A stretch of DNA of 64,000 nucleotides, taken from NCBI GenBank assembly GCA_963575745.1, contig CAUYUJ010018070.1, forward strand, positions 151,258 through 215,257, read 5' to 3'. The stretch's first letter is position 1. Each line of letters begins with the position of its first letter. Below the pieces are notes generated by a model. The model was not told the DNA's origin. It ran no database searches and worked only from the letters and a program-made list of their open reading frames with translations. Below are positions 10,487 through 20,850 of this stretch, piece after piece. This stretch comes from Prorocentrum cordatum. Its lineage: Eukaryota > Sar > Dinophyceae > Prorocentrales > Prorocentraceae. The position numbers were made by a program, and so were the translations under genes.

Positions 10487-10637
10487 CTCCAGATTTCGTA
10501 ATAAAGGGAGGGGGTCTCATTTCGGGGGGGGTCTCTTCCAGGCTATCTTGGAGGGCCTGGGGGGGTCTGGGGACGATGTTTTGGAGGGTTCTCCCACGGG
10601 GGGCCAGACCCCCTCCCTTTTATTACGAAATCTGCAG
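10487..10637 (+). mobile_element. MITE-like element, family A copy 3
   Basis: Starts CTCCAGATTTCGTAATAAAG and ends CGAAATCTGCAG, with TA at 10485-10486 and 10638-10639. It is shorter than the other copies by an internal deletion near the GGGGGGTCTG tract (about 10598). Confidence 0.87.
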
Positions 10638-10651
10638 TACATGTGGCTAGC

Positions 10652-10757
10652 CCCCCCTCACCCCCAAAACCCAAAGTTGAAGCGTCCATATTTTGTCCCC
10701 CGCGCGTTGCCTCGCACCCAACCCCGTCAACTTTGGGTTGAGGGGGGGGCGGGGGCG
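10652..10757. repeat. Inverted repeat (CAACTTTGGGTT hairpin)
   Basis: A left arm with CCCAAAACCCAAAGTTGA is complementary to the right arm TCAACTTTGGGTTGAGGGG across a roughly 55-bp loop. It is probably another small non-autonomous element, but target duplication is unclear. Confidence 0.65.
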
Positions 10758-10996
10758 ATGGATAATTGTTCGACGCAGTTCGATGTCGCATCATATTGGC
10801 GCGATGGGTGTGGACACCTTTTGTCCACCCACCGTCCGGCACACACGTTCAAGGACTCCACGCCCTGGGCGTGCTCCGCCCCCTTCCTCCCCCGCGCCCG
10901 CGCCTTCGCTTCCTGGCTGGCGACGTCCTGGCTCGGGCGCCCTGCCTGCGCCCTGCACCGGCGCATCCTTCGGCTTCAGCCTGAAGGATCTCAACC

Positions 10997-11125
10997 TTGC
11001 CATCGCTCGGACGTCCATTCCTCGTGTATTGTTAGATTTCGTGCGCGCTTTATCCGCGAAGTCATCTAGGATGCTCCTCCATGGTCCTCGCCGAGGAAAA
11101 AATGCACACGTCCGAGCGATGCCAA
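10997..11125 (+). mobile_element. MITE-like hairpin, family D copy 1
   Basis: The ends CATCGCTCGGACGT and ACGTCCGAGCGATG are inverted repeats enclosing a conserved interior with GATGCTCCTC and CCTCGCCGAG. Two further copies lie at 15740 and 50383. All are about 115-130 bp and in the same orientation. Confidence 0.82.
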
Positions 11126-11329
11126 GCAACCCTCCGTCTCTCTCACGTTCTCCTCTGGAGCAGCTGCCACCATCACGCACTCGCGGCGAGACCATGGCTG
11201 GGGGCGGCGGCCCTGGAGGCAAGGAAGACAAGACGTCCTGGCGGCCGTGGCATGCCAAATGGAGTCCGCCCCCGGGGAGTGCGTGAGTCGTGGCCATCGT
11301 TAGCATCTGGTCCCCAACATGCTCGTCCT

Positions 11330-12230
11330 GACTGTGGCGCTCCTCTGCCAGGCAGGAAGTGGACCTGCTCCACGTGCGGCTGCCGCCACAATCCCCCTCG
11401 GCACTTCGTCTGTAGGCACTGCGGCACCACCGAGGTTGATGTCAATCAGTCTCAGTGGTCGGAGTGGTCAAGCAGGTCTGGCGCCTCCCTTCTCAGGCAG
11501 CCACAAGAAGATGCAGCTCGCGTGCCTGGTCTCCAAGGGCCCCAACCTCCTCGTCAGCGGCAATTGGCTGGGCTTTCGGCTCAGGCGCTGGAGTCCTTCA
11601 ATTGACCTGTACGAGAAGATCGGCAACATCACGGAAGCGTGTCGGTGCCGCTTTCACTTGGCTCAGTTACGTCGTGCTGCTGTACCAGTTGCGTTGGAAG
11701 ACCAAATGGCTCGCTGTCAGAGGGAGCGGGTCAATCACGGTCATCGCATGGAGAAGGAGATCGAGGGAGTTGCCACCCTCGAGAGCCAGCTCACAGCGCA
11801 GAAGGCCCTCGTGTCCCAGGTGTCTCAAGAGCTGCTGCAGTTGGATACGAGCTACAACGAACGGGCTCAGAAACTGACCAACACGAGCACTCAAGTGCTA
11901 ACAGCTGCCGTGGAGCCTTCTGCGCCCACGATCAGTCTGGAGCCTCTGCCTGCACGCAAGGTCGAGGCGTTCAGCGTCGACGTCAGTACTGCATTCACTT
12001 TCGAAGAGAATTCGTCACCCGACGATCGCTCCGAAATCGACAATCGCCGTAATGCACGGTCTGCTCAATGCCAAGGGATGGTCAATGAGCTCTTCAGCAA
12101 AGCCGCTGACGCTGCTCGCGAGGCCAAGGCTGCACAGGCTGCCCAGGCCGATCGTCTTGCACGGACGCGTCGCAGGACAGAGGCAAATGCCGTCCCAGGT
12201 GATGCACCCGCGCCCGCGGCTCGGCAGTCT
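11330..12230 (+). pseudogene. LINE ORF1-like remnant with RanBP2-type zinc finger and coiled coil
   Basis: Frame 2 gives RKWTCSTCGCRHNP followed by FVCRHCGTTEVD: a W-x-C-x2-C-x10-C-x2-C finger typical of ORF1 proteins of dinoflagellate LINEs. A frameshift near 11500-11600 moves to frame 3, which continues with a Glu/Gln/Leu-rich coiled coil (ALVSQVSQELLQLDTSYNER) and an Ala/Lys-rich tail (AADAAREAKAAQAAQADRLA). The reading fades at the hairpin at 12238. No reverse transcriptase follows, so this is a truncated or recombined copy. It parallels the ORF1 at 365-1504 in architecture but is not near-identical. Confidence 0.7.
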
Positions 12231-12237
12231 GTGCATT

Positions 12238-12290
12238 GTGCAACATACCCCTACCGACCACGATTTCTGGGGGGGAGGGGTATGTTGCAC
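12238..12290. repeat. Short hairpin GTGCAACATACCCCTACC
   Basis: The left arm is complementary to GGGAGGGGTATGTTGCAC on the right, with a loop of about 17 bp. A second palindromic stretch (GCGCGTCGCC / GGCGACGCGC) lies at 12378-12412 and resembles the one at 19779-19850. Confidence 0.65.
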
Positions 12291-12650
12291 ATGCGGCCCC
12301 CTAATGTCGCGCACGCCACACAAGGTTCTGTGGTCAGAACGCGCCCGCCACGACGCACAGACCATAAGACTTCTCGGCGCGCGCGTCGCCCCGGGGGGGG
12401 GCGACGCGCATATTATAGTATGAGTAATCTTGGGGTGACGCCGCTGCTCGCGCTGCTCACACGGTGCCCCCAGGCCTGCCGTGCAACCCCCTCTGCCTAG
12501 GGAAGGGGGCACCCGTCGAGCTGCTTCTCTGGAGCTCCCGCTCGCTCCCACGAGCCGCCCCTGGCCCCCCTGCCGCCGCCCCCAACAAGGCCGACGCCCC
12601 GGAGCTCCACGTTCGGACCGTCGGTGGCCGCGCTGGTAGCGCCTCCGATG

Positions 12651-13096
12651 TTGAGCAGGGACCAACTACAACAGGGCTAGGATCGGGATAAATCGCTCCA
12701 GAGCGTTCCGGAGCGCTCTCGGAGCGTTCCGGAACGCTCTGGAGCGGCCGCGGCGCCCATTACATCCTCCAAACCGGCCGATTCTCAGAGATTTCGAGTT
12801 ATCCCGATCCGATTTTGTCCCGATCTTCGCGTCGTTTGACCAACCGTCCCAGCATTCCAGTAGTCCTACCACGACATGTTCTCAGAACCCAAACATGTCC
12901 TAAGAACAAAGACGCGGTTCTTAGGACATAAACCCGATGTGTCAAAACAAGACAGCCCCAGCCAGAAACGTTCTAAGAATACCTCGTGGAAACCACACAA
13001 GGTCCTTAGAACATTGTTTGGAGGGGCTATAGGCGAGCCGGAACGCTTGGCCACTGCTTGATATAGGGGAGCTAGGACGCTTCGCCACTGCTTGAC
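12651..13096 (+). mobile_element. Family C repeat copy 1, with nested insertion
   Basis: It matches copies at 48167-48400 and 53416-53649: TTGAGCAGGG start, several TTCTTAGAAC-type palindromes, CATAAACCCGATGTG, and the end GCTTCGCCACTGCTTGAC. This copy is interrupted after its first 16 bases by 171 bp of other DNA and has a duplicated 3' end (the CACTGCTTGA segment occurs twice). Confidence 0.8.
12667..12837. mobile_element. 171-bp insertion with 7-bp target duplication
   Basis: GACCAAC occurs at 12660-12666 and again at 12838-12844, flanking a segment absent from the other family C copies. The insert holds a palindromic GAGCGTTCCGGAGCGCTC-type cluster and a GGGATAA / TTATCCC pair. A related GGAGCGCTCTGA-type cluster lies at 13285-13345. 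Confidence 0.7.
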
Positions 13097-13284
13097 GATG
13101 ATTTGCTTGGGGCCTTGTGATCCATCAACAGCACGCGCCCCGGCCAGCCTCCCGCATGCTCCTGCTGCTGTCGCGGCGCCGGCCCCCTCCCGAACTCTCG
13201 GCCCTTCCCTTCCCCTGGGAGCAGCTGCTCGTGCTTCGAGGCTGCGCCCCTCCTCTGGCAGGCAGACCCAAGCAAGACAAACAC

Positions 13285-13640
13285 AGACCGCTCCAGAAAG
13301 ATGCCGGAGCGCTCTCAGAGAGCGCCGGAGCGCTCTGAAACGGGCGAGGCGCCGGATAGCCACCAGACCCGCCAACTCTCACAGATTCCCCATGTATCCC
13401 CATCCAAATCTAACCTCATCCCGGGTTCGGTCAACGTCAAATTGTGGAACCGGATCGAATCGGCATGTGCGTCGGATCGGGCCCAACCGGTATGGAATCC
13501 CACCAGCCCTGTGACGTAGGTGGTCTAGCGAGCTTTCTCTTCCAGCCTCCTTCTTCCTCTTCGGGGAGGGGTTCATCACTGTTCCCTATTCATATGCACA
13601 CCCTCCCCCAGACGACCAGCGGTCAACCAGGAACCGTGAT
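13285..13640. other. No gene recognised; relative of the 12667-12837 insert
   Basis: The first 100 bp carry GGAGCGCTCTGA-type palindromes similar to the 171-bp insert. The remainder is unremarkable. Confidence 0.4.
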
Positions 13641-13644
13641 CATC

Positions 13645-13904
13645 CCCCCCCACCATCCCTGCCAAAAAAATACAAAGTACACTTTGGGGCAAAATCTTGA
13701 GTCATGTTCGTGAGGCCCGCAGGCACTTTGTATGGTTTTTGGCGCGGACGGCGGGGGTGTCAGCATATTGCCTCTTGCGCGCAAGACTACCATCCCTAAC
13801 AAAAGACAGTACACGTGCACCTCGCGGCTAAATCTGGATAATGCGCGGCCACCCCGCGATCACTGTCAAGTAGTTTTTGTCAGGGACGACGGGGGTGGTG
13901 GCGT
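13645..13904. repeat. Two adjacent inverted repeats
   Basis: At 13650-13760 CACCATCCCTGCCAAAAA pairs with TTTTTGGCGCGGACGGCGG-type sequence. At 13788-13900 ACCATCCCTAACAAAA pairs with TTTTTGTCAGGGACG. The two hairpins look like diverged copies of one small element. Confidence 0.55.
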
Positions 13905-13989
13905 ATGGCCTGCTGTGCGCAGGCCCACCAGACACAATGGTGGGCATTGATTTCGGCAAGGATGGTTGAGGCCGACTTGTTTCCCGATG

Positions 13990-14165
13990 TGTGCTGTCAC
14001 GTGCGCAGGCGCACCTGACACACTCTGCACGTGCACCGAACGTGGCGCACCTGGCGCGGCTGAGTATGCGGCACACCTGGCGCACGCGGAGCACGTGCCG
14101 CATCTGGCGCTCCAGGCGTGCCTGGCACGCTCGAGCCCCAGGGGTGCCTGGCGCGCGTAGCGAGG
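13990..14165. repeat. Degenerate GGCGCACCTGGCGC minisatellite
   Basis: Short units built on GGCGCACCTGG / GCGTGCCTGGCGC words repeat imperfectly. No protein is implied. Confidence 0.6.
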
Positions 14166-14396
14166 CTACCACGCGTGGCGCACCTCACCCCAGCGTCGTG
14201 CACATGAGGTCGGTTTTGGTTCCCAGTAGCTGTCCATCCAAAGACGACCGCTGAACATGCTCAGGCTCGGGTTTTACTTGTGTGTTGGGAGGGCGGGTGG
14301 GAGTGAGCTAGACGACCTGCTATCTACGGGGTGTCTTGACCCTCCCCCTACCCCCTCCCCTGGACCTGGAGGAGGAGTGTCGCGGGTCGTTGGTGC

Positions 14397-14925
14397 GTCC
14401 AAAATGGCCCAAGATGGCGCTAGTAGGGCCTCAGAGAGCCCAAGATGACCTCCAAGATGGCCCAAGATAACCCAAGATGCCCCAAGATGGCTCCCCAAAT
14501 GCTCCAAGAGGCCCTAAGAACGCTACAAGACGGCCCCAAGTGGCCACGGAGCCTCCCCGAGAGGCCGCTAAGAGGCCAACATCCTTCCGATGGTTTTCCG
14601 AGGCGTCAAGGCAGCTCCAAGAGGGCCCATGAGGGCCCCAAGAGAGGCCCAAGCGAGCCCCAAGACGGCCAAAAGATCGCCCAAGAGCGCTTCAAGAGCG
14701 CCCCAAGAGGGGCCCAAGAGGTGATTTTTGGGGCTCCCGAGAAGGGGCCCTACAGTAATTTGAGCTCCCATCATTATTGATCGATCTCCTCCAAGATGGC
14801 CCCAAGAGCGCTCCCAAGGCTCCCAAGAGCGCCTCAAAAGGGCCCCAAGAGGCGCCCGGGGCCCAGGAGGCCCCAAGAGGCGCCCAAGAGGCCTCCAAGA
14901 GCGCTCCAAGAGTGACCCTTCCTCT
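14397..14925 (-). repeat. 21-bp helically phased array, reverse orientation
   Basis: CCAAGA words recur at roughly 9-12 bp steps (CCCAAGATGGC, CTCCAAGATGG). This is the reverse complement of the TCTTGG arrays at 26085-27330, 56270-56880 and 60740-63990. It contains the family landmark for the GGCCGTCGGAAGG segment only weakly. Confidence 0.7.
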
Positions 14926-14929
14926 GTGT

Positions 14930-15735
14930 GCTGCCCACTTCCCTGATCGAGGCAACTCCTCTGGGCATCGTCTCTGGATGGGCTGGTGGGGTTCCTTTTT
15001 TGGGGTCAGCGGCTCCAAGGCAACGGACAGGGAGCGGAAGCGGCGTCCGGGTCACGGTACGGGAAAAACTGGTGGGGTTACGCGAAGCGTCAAGAATTGG
15101 AATCGAATCGGATCGGCCGCGCCAAGATGCACAAGGACGCCATGCGAACATCAGGCCACAGGGGGTCGTCGGGAAACCAGAATCGAAGCGGACTGAGAGA
15201 ATCCACATCGACCGGGATCGATCGGATCGAAACAAACCCTGCCCTCATCTCGAAGTGAAGTCCCGGCCCTGTCCCCACGGCCGGCTTTTCATCCTGAGCC
15301 GTTTTTGGTGGTCCTGGGACCCTGCGGGGGCCACCGAAGGCCGAAAGCGACGAAAAATGTCTTGATTTGTTCAAGGCATTGGACGTGTGGGATTTATCCT
15401 CGGTCGGATTCTCAGCCTGCCTTCCTCTCCCAGTCCTCCAGGAAACGGACCCCCCTGGATCCCCCAGGATCCCAAGAGGCGCCCAGAAGCATCCAGAACC
15501 TCCTCGATCCTCGATCCTCCCTCCGACACTCCGTCCAAACACCCCGTCTTGGGGAAACCAACCAAATACGGGGACCGATGCCATTACTCCCCGGAATTTC
15601 CCCCGGGGTGCCTTCTTACCAGGACATGGAACAGAATCTGGCCGTGGAGACGCGGGCCCTCCAGGACGAACAGCGCTCACGGTACCTTTCCCCCCCAGAC
15701 TTCTGGTGACCCTCCTGCTGGTAACCCGTAGCCCC
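14930..15735. other. No gene recognised
   Basis: GC-rich sequence with a GAATCG/GATCGG-rich part (15090-15235). No domain, RNA or repeat unit beyond that word bias. Confidence 0.45.
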
Positions 15736-15739
15736 CAGC

Positions 15740-15852
15740 TTGCTGTCGCTCGGACGTCCATTTCCCTTGCATGTTTCGGCTTCGTGCGTTTTTTTTTTGC
15801 TCGTCCTCGATGGTTCTCGCCGAGAGAAAGTGCACACGTCCGAGCGATGCCA
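15740..15852 (+). mobile_element. MITE-like hairpin, family D copy 2
   Basis: It has the GTCGCTCGGACGTCCAT start and GCACACGTCCGAGCGATGCC end, with the interior CTCGATGGTTCTCGCCGAG. A run of nine to ten T (15790-15799) is specific to this copy. Confidence 0.8.
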
Positions 15853-16319
15853 CGCCAGGAGCACGGCCAGAGGCCCCGCCCGCTGCGGGCGAGCCGCCGC
15901 CGCGGGCGCCCGCCCCAGGGGCGGCCTCAGGAGGCCGGAGACGAAGGAGGCGCACTCGCTGCTGACGTGGCCCCAGCAGGTCTGGCAGGGAGGCGCCGCG
16001 GCGGCGCTCGGGGCGGACGGGACCGAAGGGGCGGACCCAGCTCTCCGACGATTTGAAAGGGGCCCCAGAACACACAAATCAATAGACACAAATAAAGATA
16101 TGCCCTATATCTTCCCATATTTTCTGAGGTGTTGTCCTCCCCCCCACTTCCCATATTTCCGCACATTTTCCTGGGGATCGACGATTAATTGTGTCTGTGT
16201 GTGTGTTTTCCCCTCCTGAGATTTTTCAGCTGGCAATTTTTCCTCAATGTGGGCACCCAGGGCCCGTTCTTGCGCCCCGGGGATACCTAAAAGGGATCCC
16301 GGGGAAGAGCTCTGTACCT

Positions 16320-17660
16320 CCGAAAGAGCGCGTTTCACGGGCGCTTGCCTTGGGAACATTCGGCGGCGCGTTTCGAACCGAGGGGTGGGCCACCCCCCCC
16401 CACCAACACTCGGCGCCGTCGATCAGAACCAAGGGGACTTCCCTCCACCCTCTACCCCCCCCCCTCCCGAACCCCTCCCTCCTCCCAAGGGGGGGGGATT
16501 CCAAACCCCTCCCCTCACCCCCAGCGCCAGCGCCGCCGGCGCCAGCGCTGGCGACCATCACAGGGCCGACTGCGGGAAAGCAGCGACGATGACCAGAGAG
16601 GGCCCAGGAGAGGGGGGGGGGTCACAACCACCCCCCCTCGCGCCGGCGCCGGCGCTGGCGCTGGCGGCGGCCAGCAGCGCCGACGGCGGGGACGCAGCGA
16701 CGATGACCAGAGAGGGCCCAGAGGCGGCAGAGGAACACACAAGTCGCCATATCGAGCCCTCGCATGCTCCTCAGACGCCCCCGTTCTGACGAGACCTCAA
16801 GAAGCATCCATAAAGCCAAAACACAACGGCGGAAAGAGCCGACGGCCACACCACCACCACCACCACCACAAACCACCATACCACCACCACCGCCACAACC
16901 ACAACCACCACAACCACCACAACCCACCACCACCACAACCACCAACATCAACACAGGCCACCTCACCACCACCACCACCACCACCACCACCACCACCAAA
17001 AACGCTACCACCACCACCACCACAACAACCCACCACAACCCACCACAACCACCACCACCACAAACCACCACACCATTACCACCACCATCACCACCACCGC
17101 CACCACCACAAACCGTCACCACCAACCACCACCAACACCACAACCAACCACCACACCACCACCACAACCACCACCACCACCACCCACAACCCACCACCCA
17201 CCACCACCACCAGCACCACTACCAGCAGCAGCAGCACCACCGCCGCCACCACAGCCCACCACCAACACCACAAACCACCGCGCCACCACCACCACCACCG
17301 CCACCACCACGACTACCACCATCACCACCTCAACCCACCACCACCACAACCACCACCACCACCAAACCACCACACAACCACCACCACCACAGCCACCACC
17401 ACCACCACCACAACAGCTCACCACCACCACCACCACCAATACAACAACCCACCACCACTGCCACCACCACCACCACCAAAATCTACGACACCACCACCGC
17501 CGCCACAACCACCACCACTACTACCAGCAACACAACCCACCAGCACCACCACAACAACCACAAACCACCTCACCACCACCACCACCGCCACTACCACTCT
17601 CACGAACACCCCCGCCGCCGTCGCCAGCCGCCGCCGACGCAAGTGCCGGCCCGGCCCGAG
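16320..17660 (+). repeat. Large repeat K copy 1 with CCA microsatellite
   Basis: The sequence from the GTTTCACGGGCGCTTGC segment (16331) through TTCGGCGGCGCGTTTCGAAC and ACTCGGCGCCGTCGATCA reappears reverse-complemented at 57120-57862. It is followed by GCGCCAGCGCC-type patches and then a CCA/CAC microsatellite at about 16845-17625. The His-, Thr- and Pro-rich open frames are translations of that microsatellite. Confidence 0.8.
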
Positions 17661-18014
17661 GAGAGGGAGAGATTAGAAGTAGGCGAGGGGGGGGGGCGAA
17701 CCCCCCCACCCCCCTCCATCCAGGGGGAGGGGGGTCCGGTTCCAGAACCCCCCCCTCCCTTCCAAGCGACCACAGGGCCGCGGAGTTACAACATCATAAG
17801 GGCGGATGTCAGGGCTCGGGGTGCTCTGCGAGGCGGGGATTCTATCCATAACCACTTCCTGGGAGACGGACCTCGACGGGCGGTTGACAAAGCACCCCTT
17901 CTGGAAGCCGCCTTCACTTCCTATTACAGTCTGTCAGGCCAACAATCTTAAATGTTTGACCCATCTTCAAACAACGGAACAAATGTATACCTCCGTGGAG
18001 GCTGCTATCGACCG
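17661..18014. other. No gene recognised; possible extension of the adjacent remnant
   Basis: The sequence loses its GC bias after 17830 and looks like former coding or unique DNA. No continuous frame or motif is seen. Confidence 0.4.
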
Positions 18015-18371
18015 CTACGACTTTGGATTTGAGCTCCATCCGTTAATCGCCGCGTTCTGCGCGCCGTCTGCAAGCGAACACGTCGCTTCTCCAAAATCTG
18101 CGTCATGTGTAACAACAAACATGAGATACAAATACACACTTGTTGCTGGATCCACTTTAACCTCAAATGCGATGTCTACCGTCCGACCCGCGGGGGCAAT
18201 CCATCCTGGTCTTCCAGGCACATCTTCATAGAATGACCATCCGTCGGTACGACCTAGAAACCCTTGTGGCCCAGCGCTGTCAGTCCAAAGTCTGAAAGCT
18301 GGTTTGACTGCACACGAGAGACGGGGACCAGTGTCAATTGATATGAAAGCAGGGCGATCTTCTTCTTTCAC
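18015..18371 (-). pseudogene. Fragment of an unidentified protein
   Basis: A 118-codon minus-strand frame has ordinary amino-acid composition, unlike its surroundings: GRTDGWSFYEDVPGRPGWIA, then FEVKVDPATSVYLYLMFVVT, then ADGAQNAAINGW. The pattern of a Trp/Pro-Gly-Trp stretch followed by hydrophobic beta strands suggests the C-terminal part of a beta-sandwich domain, but I cannot name the family. The adjoining 18372-18850 also has lower GC and short minus-strand frames but no continuous reading, so I take this as the surviving piece of a decayed gene. Confidence 0.4.
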
Positions 18372-19250
18372 CAGTCGGGGTAAGACGCCTTGTGTTTTGA
18401 AGGCAAAACAAATCCTGCAAGAAGGCGCCCGATTTTTTCGTGTGGGCTCCGGCTTCGGATGGGGATTTTTGGCACTGTCCCAAGTGTGGGTCCGAGTCCA
18501 AATTTCTGCGCACGGACCTGTAATGATTGACCGTTGGTATCATAGCCTTGCTCAACACGGAAAATGTGGAAATTCTGTATCAGGCCGGTGACAGACATAC
18601 CCACCATTTGTTGCGTTGCTTGGTTTGAAACTCTCCAGGTACACCACCGCAGGTGACCCTGGCAAACTTATCAAACGCTGTCTCCAAATGCACTTCATCA
18701 TCCTCCTATCCACAACAAGGCGCTGCGTCAGATATCGCATAACCAAATATGGAAATGTCGGTCATCGATGGGGCTTCGCGATCGAAGGGACGGACCAGAC
18801 GATCCCTTGTGGTGCCGCCCCCAGTGACTCCTTGAATGTCAACGACAACGTTTGGCCAGGTCGCTTTGCGCAGGGAATGTTCTAAACGGCTCGAGAATCT
18901 TTCCTGCTGTCCATCCATATTTTGAGAAATTATGTGTATGCCGCCGTCTGTTCTTCGAAGCCCCCCTCCCCTTCGTCGATACACTCCTCCTGCTCCTCCA
19001 TGGATTCCTTTTCCATCGCCCCCCTCCCCGCTCGGCACTGCCTCGTCCTCCACCGACAGCCAACGGGCTCCCCCAAGCCTGGCCTTCGCTCCAGCGCGCC
19101 CCCTCCTTGGACCGCCAGAGCCCCAGCGCGCCCCCGACGCCCCTGCCCGCGGCCGCGCGCCGACCCCTGGCCTTGTCAAACTCGAGCGGCGCGTGCACCT
19201 TGGAGGCCGGGTAGAAGGGCTCGTACCCACCTCGGCAGGCAGAAGGGAAA
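18372..19250. other. Unique low-repeat DNA, no intact gene
   Basis: Bases 18372-18950 are of mixed composition and may be part of the same decayed gene. Bases 18960-19250 return to GC-rich sequence. No convincing frame is seen on either strand. Confidence 0.4.
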
Positions 19251-19252
19251 CC

Positions 19253-19424
19253 TGCATAAACAGAAACTGTCGGAGCTCCGCGAGGATTCCTCGGATCGGC
19301 GCTGGGCACCCCAGGCGGCGCCTCCGGCGCCGCCCCCGGCGTGCTCCGCGCGCCTGGCACGGGGGGTCCAGTGCCGACCCAAGAAATCCGCGCGGACCGC
19401 CGAAAGTTTCTGTTCATACACCTC
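19253..19424 (+). mobile_element. MITE-like element, family H copy 1
   Basis: The left CATAAACAGAAACTGTCGGAG-like end pairs with CGAAAGTTTCTGTTCATA on the right. The interior is GC-rich (GCGCCTCCGGCGCC). A second copy lies at 28737-28908. Confidence 0.72.
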
Positions 19425-19778
19425 TTGACTATTCGAGGAAGGACGGGGGGGGGCACCGAGCGTCGCTTATGCAATCCCACCCCCCACTGGCATGGCCCTG
19501 GCCCCGCTGGCCACCTCACCCCCCAGGCGGAGATCCATGCCGTCTCCTGCGGGATTCGCGGGGGCCCGTCGCCGCCCGGGGGGGGGGGGGGGCTGGCGGG
19601 GTTGAGATGCCATAGCCCAGTGGGGATGGGGATAGTTTGTGGGGGCGCGGAAGGACGTACTGATGCTGAGCACCCCCGTTTGGGGCGCACGTCCGAACTT
19701 AACATGTAGCACAAACGCCATATGATATATCGTTGCCGGCCGGTATGCCCAGAAAGCGCCTGCCACCGAATACGTACT

Positions 19779-19850
19779 ATAAATACTATCTGCGCGCGCG
19801 TCGCCCCTTTTTTTTCTGGGGGGGGGGGGCAACGCACACGTAGTAGTTAT
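19779..19850. repeat. Hairpin with GCGCGTCGCC arm
   Basis: ACTATCTGCGCGCGCGTCGC pairs imperfectly with GGCAACGCACACGTAGTAGT around a T/G-run loop. A similar structure lies at 12378-12425. Confidence 0.5.
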
Positions 19851-20047
19851 TGTTTGGGCGATGCCAATGTGGGACAAATATGAGGCACGTCAAGGGGCGC
19901 TTGGGGATGGCAAAGGGGGGGTCGCAGCAGAGCAGAGGGGAGGGGCGTAAGACGGCTGCGCGCAGCTGGCTATCCCGCCGCCGCCTGGCCGAGGAATAAA
20001 CACGGGGCTGTGCGCCACGGATTATAAGAGGAGAGGGAGGGATTATG

Positions 20048-20215
20048 GGAGGGGGAGATGGATGGAGTAGGGAGGAGGAGGGAGGAGAGGGTGGAGGAGG
20101 AGGACAGTTGAGGAGGAGGAGGAGGAGGAGGAGGAGGAGGAGGAGGAAGAGGGGAAGGAGCAGTTGGAGTAGGAAGGAGGAGGAGGAGGAGGAGGAGGAG
20201 GACGGAGGATGATGC
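20048..20215. repeat. GGA purine microsatellite
   Basis: GAGGAGGAG units run with interruptions and are followed by a short GATGAT tract (20208-20255). Confidence 0.85.
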
Positions 20216-20439
20216 TGATGATGATGATGGTGACGATAATGATAAAGATGATGATCAGATCAGAAGCCATGGGGGGCGCCAGCAGGTACCTTCGAATCTG
20301 GAGAAGCCTCTAGGATCGGGCTGCGCCCGAGCTTAAATTCGCGATGCACGGCCACGTGCCCCGCGGCTGGCCGCACAACGATGTCGCCGTGACGGCTGCC
20401 GGTGCACGCCCGAAGCAAAAAAACGCACACAGGGCGCAT

Positions 20440-20850
20440 TGAGCAAGCTCGCTCACGGCGCTGCTCTCTGAGGCCGGTACCCTCAGCTTTCCTGCGGTGT
20501 GCGGCGTCACCAGGGAAGCCCCGGCGAAGCACCCGCCTCGCCGTGCCCTCCCACGAAGGGGAGAGACCACCGAAGCCACTCCCGCCTCAACGCGGGCATA
20601 GAATAACTACAGAGCGGCTCATCTGAACATGTGGCCCACGCGGAAGCCAAGGCCTCTAGATCCGCAGGGGGGTGCCGAGGCGATACGCCCCCGCTCAGAG
20701 CAAAAGGCTCTGCTCTCTGGGGGCCGTTGCATTCGGCCTCCCTGCGGTGCGCGGCGTCACCAGGGGCGCGCGCGCGGGGCACCCGCCCGGCCGTGCCCCC
20801 CCCCCAACGGGGGGAGTCCACCGAAGCCACTCCCGCCTCTGAAACTTCCG
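20440..20850. repeat. Direct repeat pair, family J
   Basis: Bases 20440-20607 and 20690-20850 share CTGCTCTCTG, TGCGGCGTCACCAGGG, GGCCGTGCCC-type and CCACCGAAGCCACTCCCGCC landmarks. The second copy ends exactly where HSP90 similarity begins, so it marks the break in that pseudogene. Confidence 0.78.

Noticed and set aside
16345-17676. A 443-codon His/Thr/Pro-rich frame
   Set aside because: Translation of the CCA microsatellite; the neighbouring frame is equally open.
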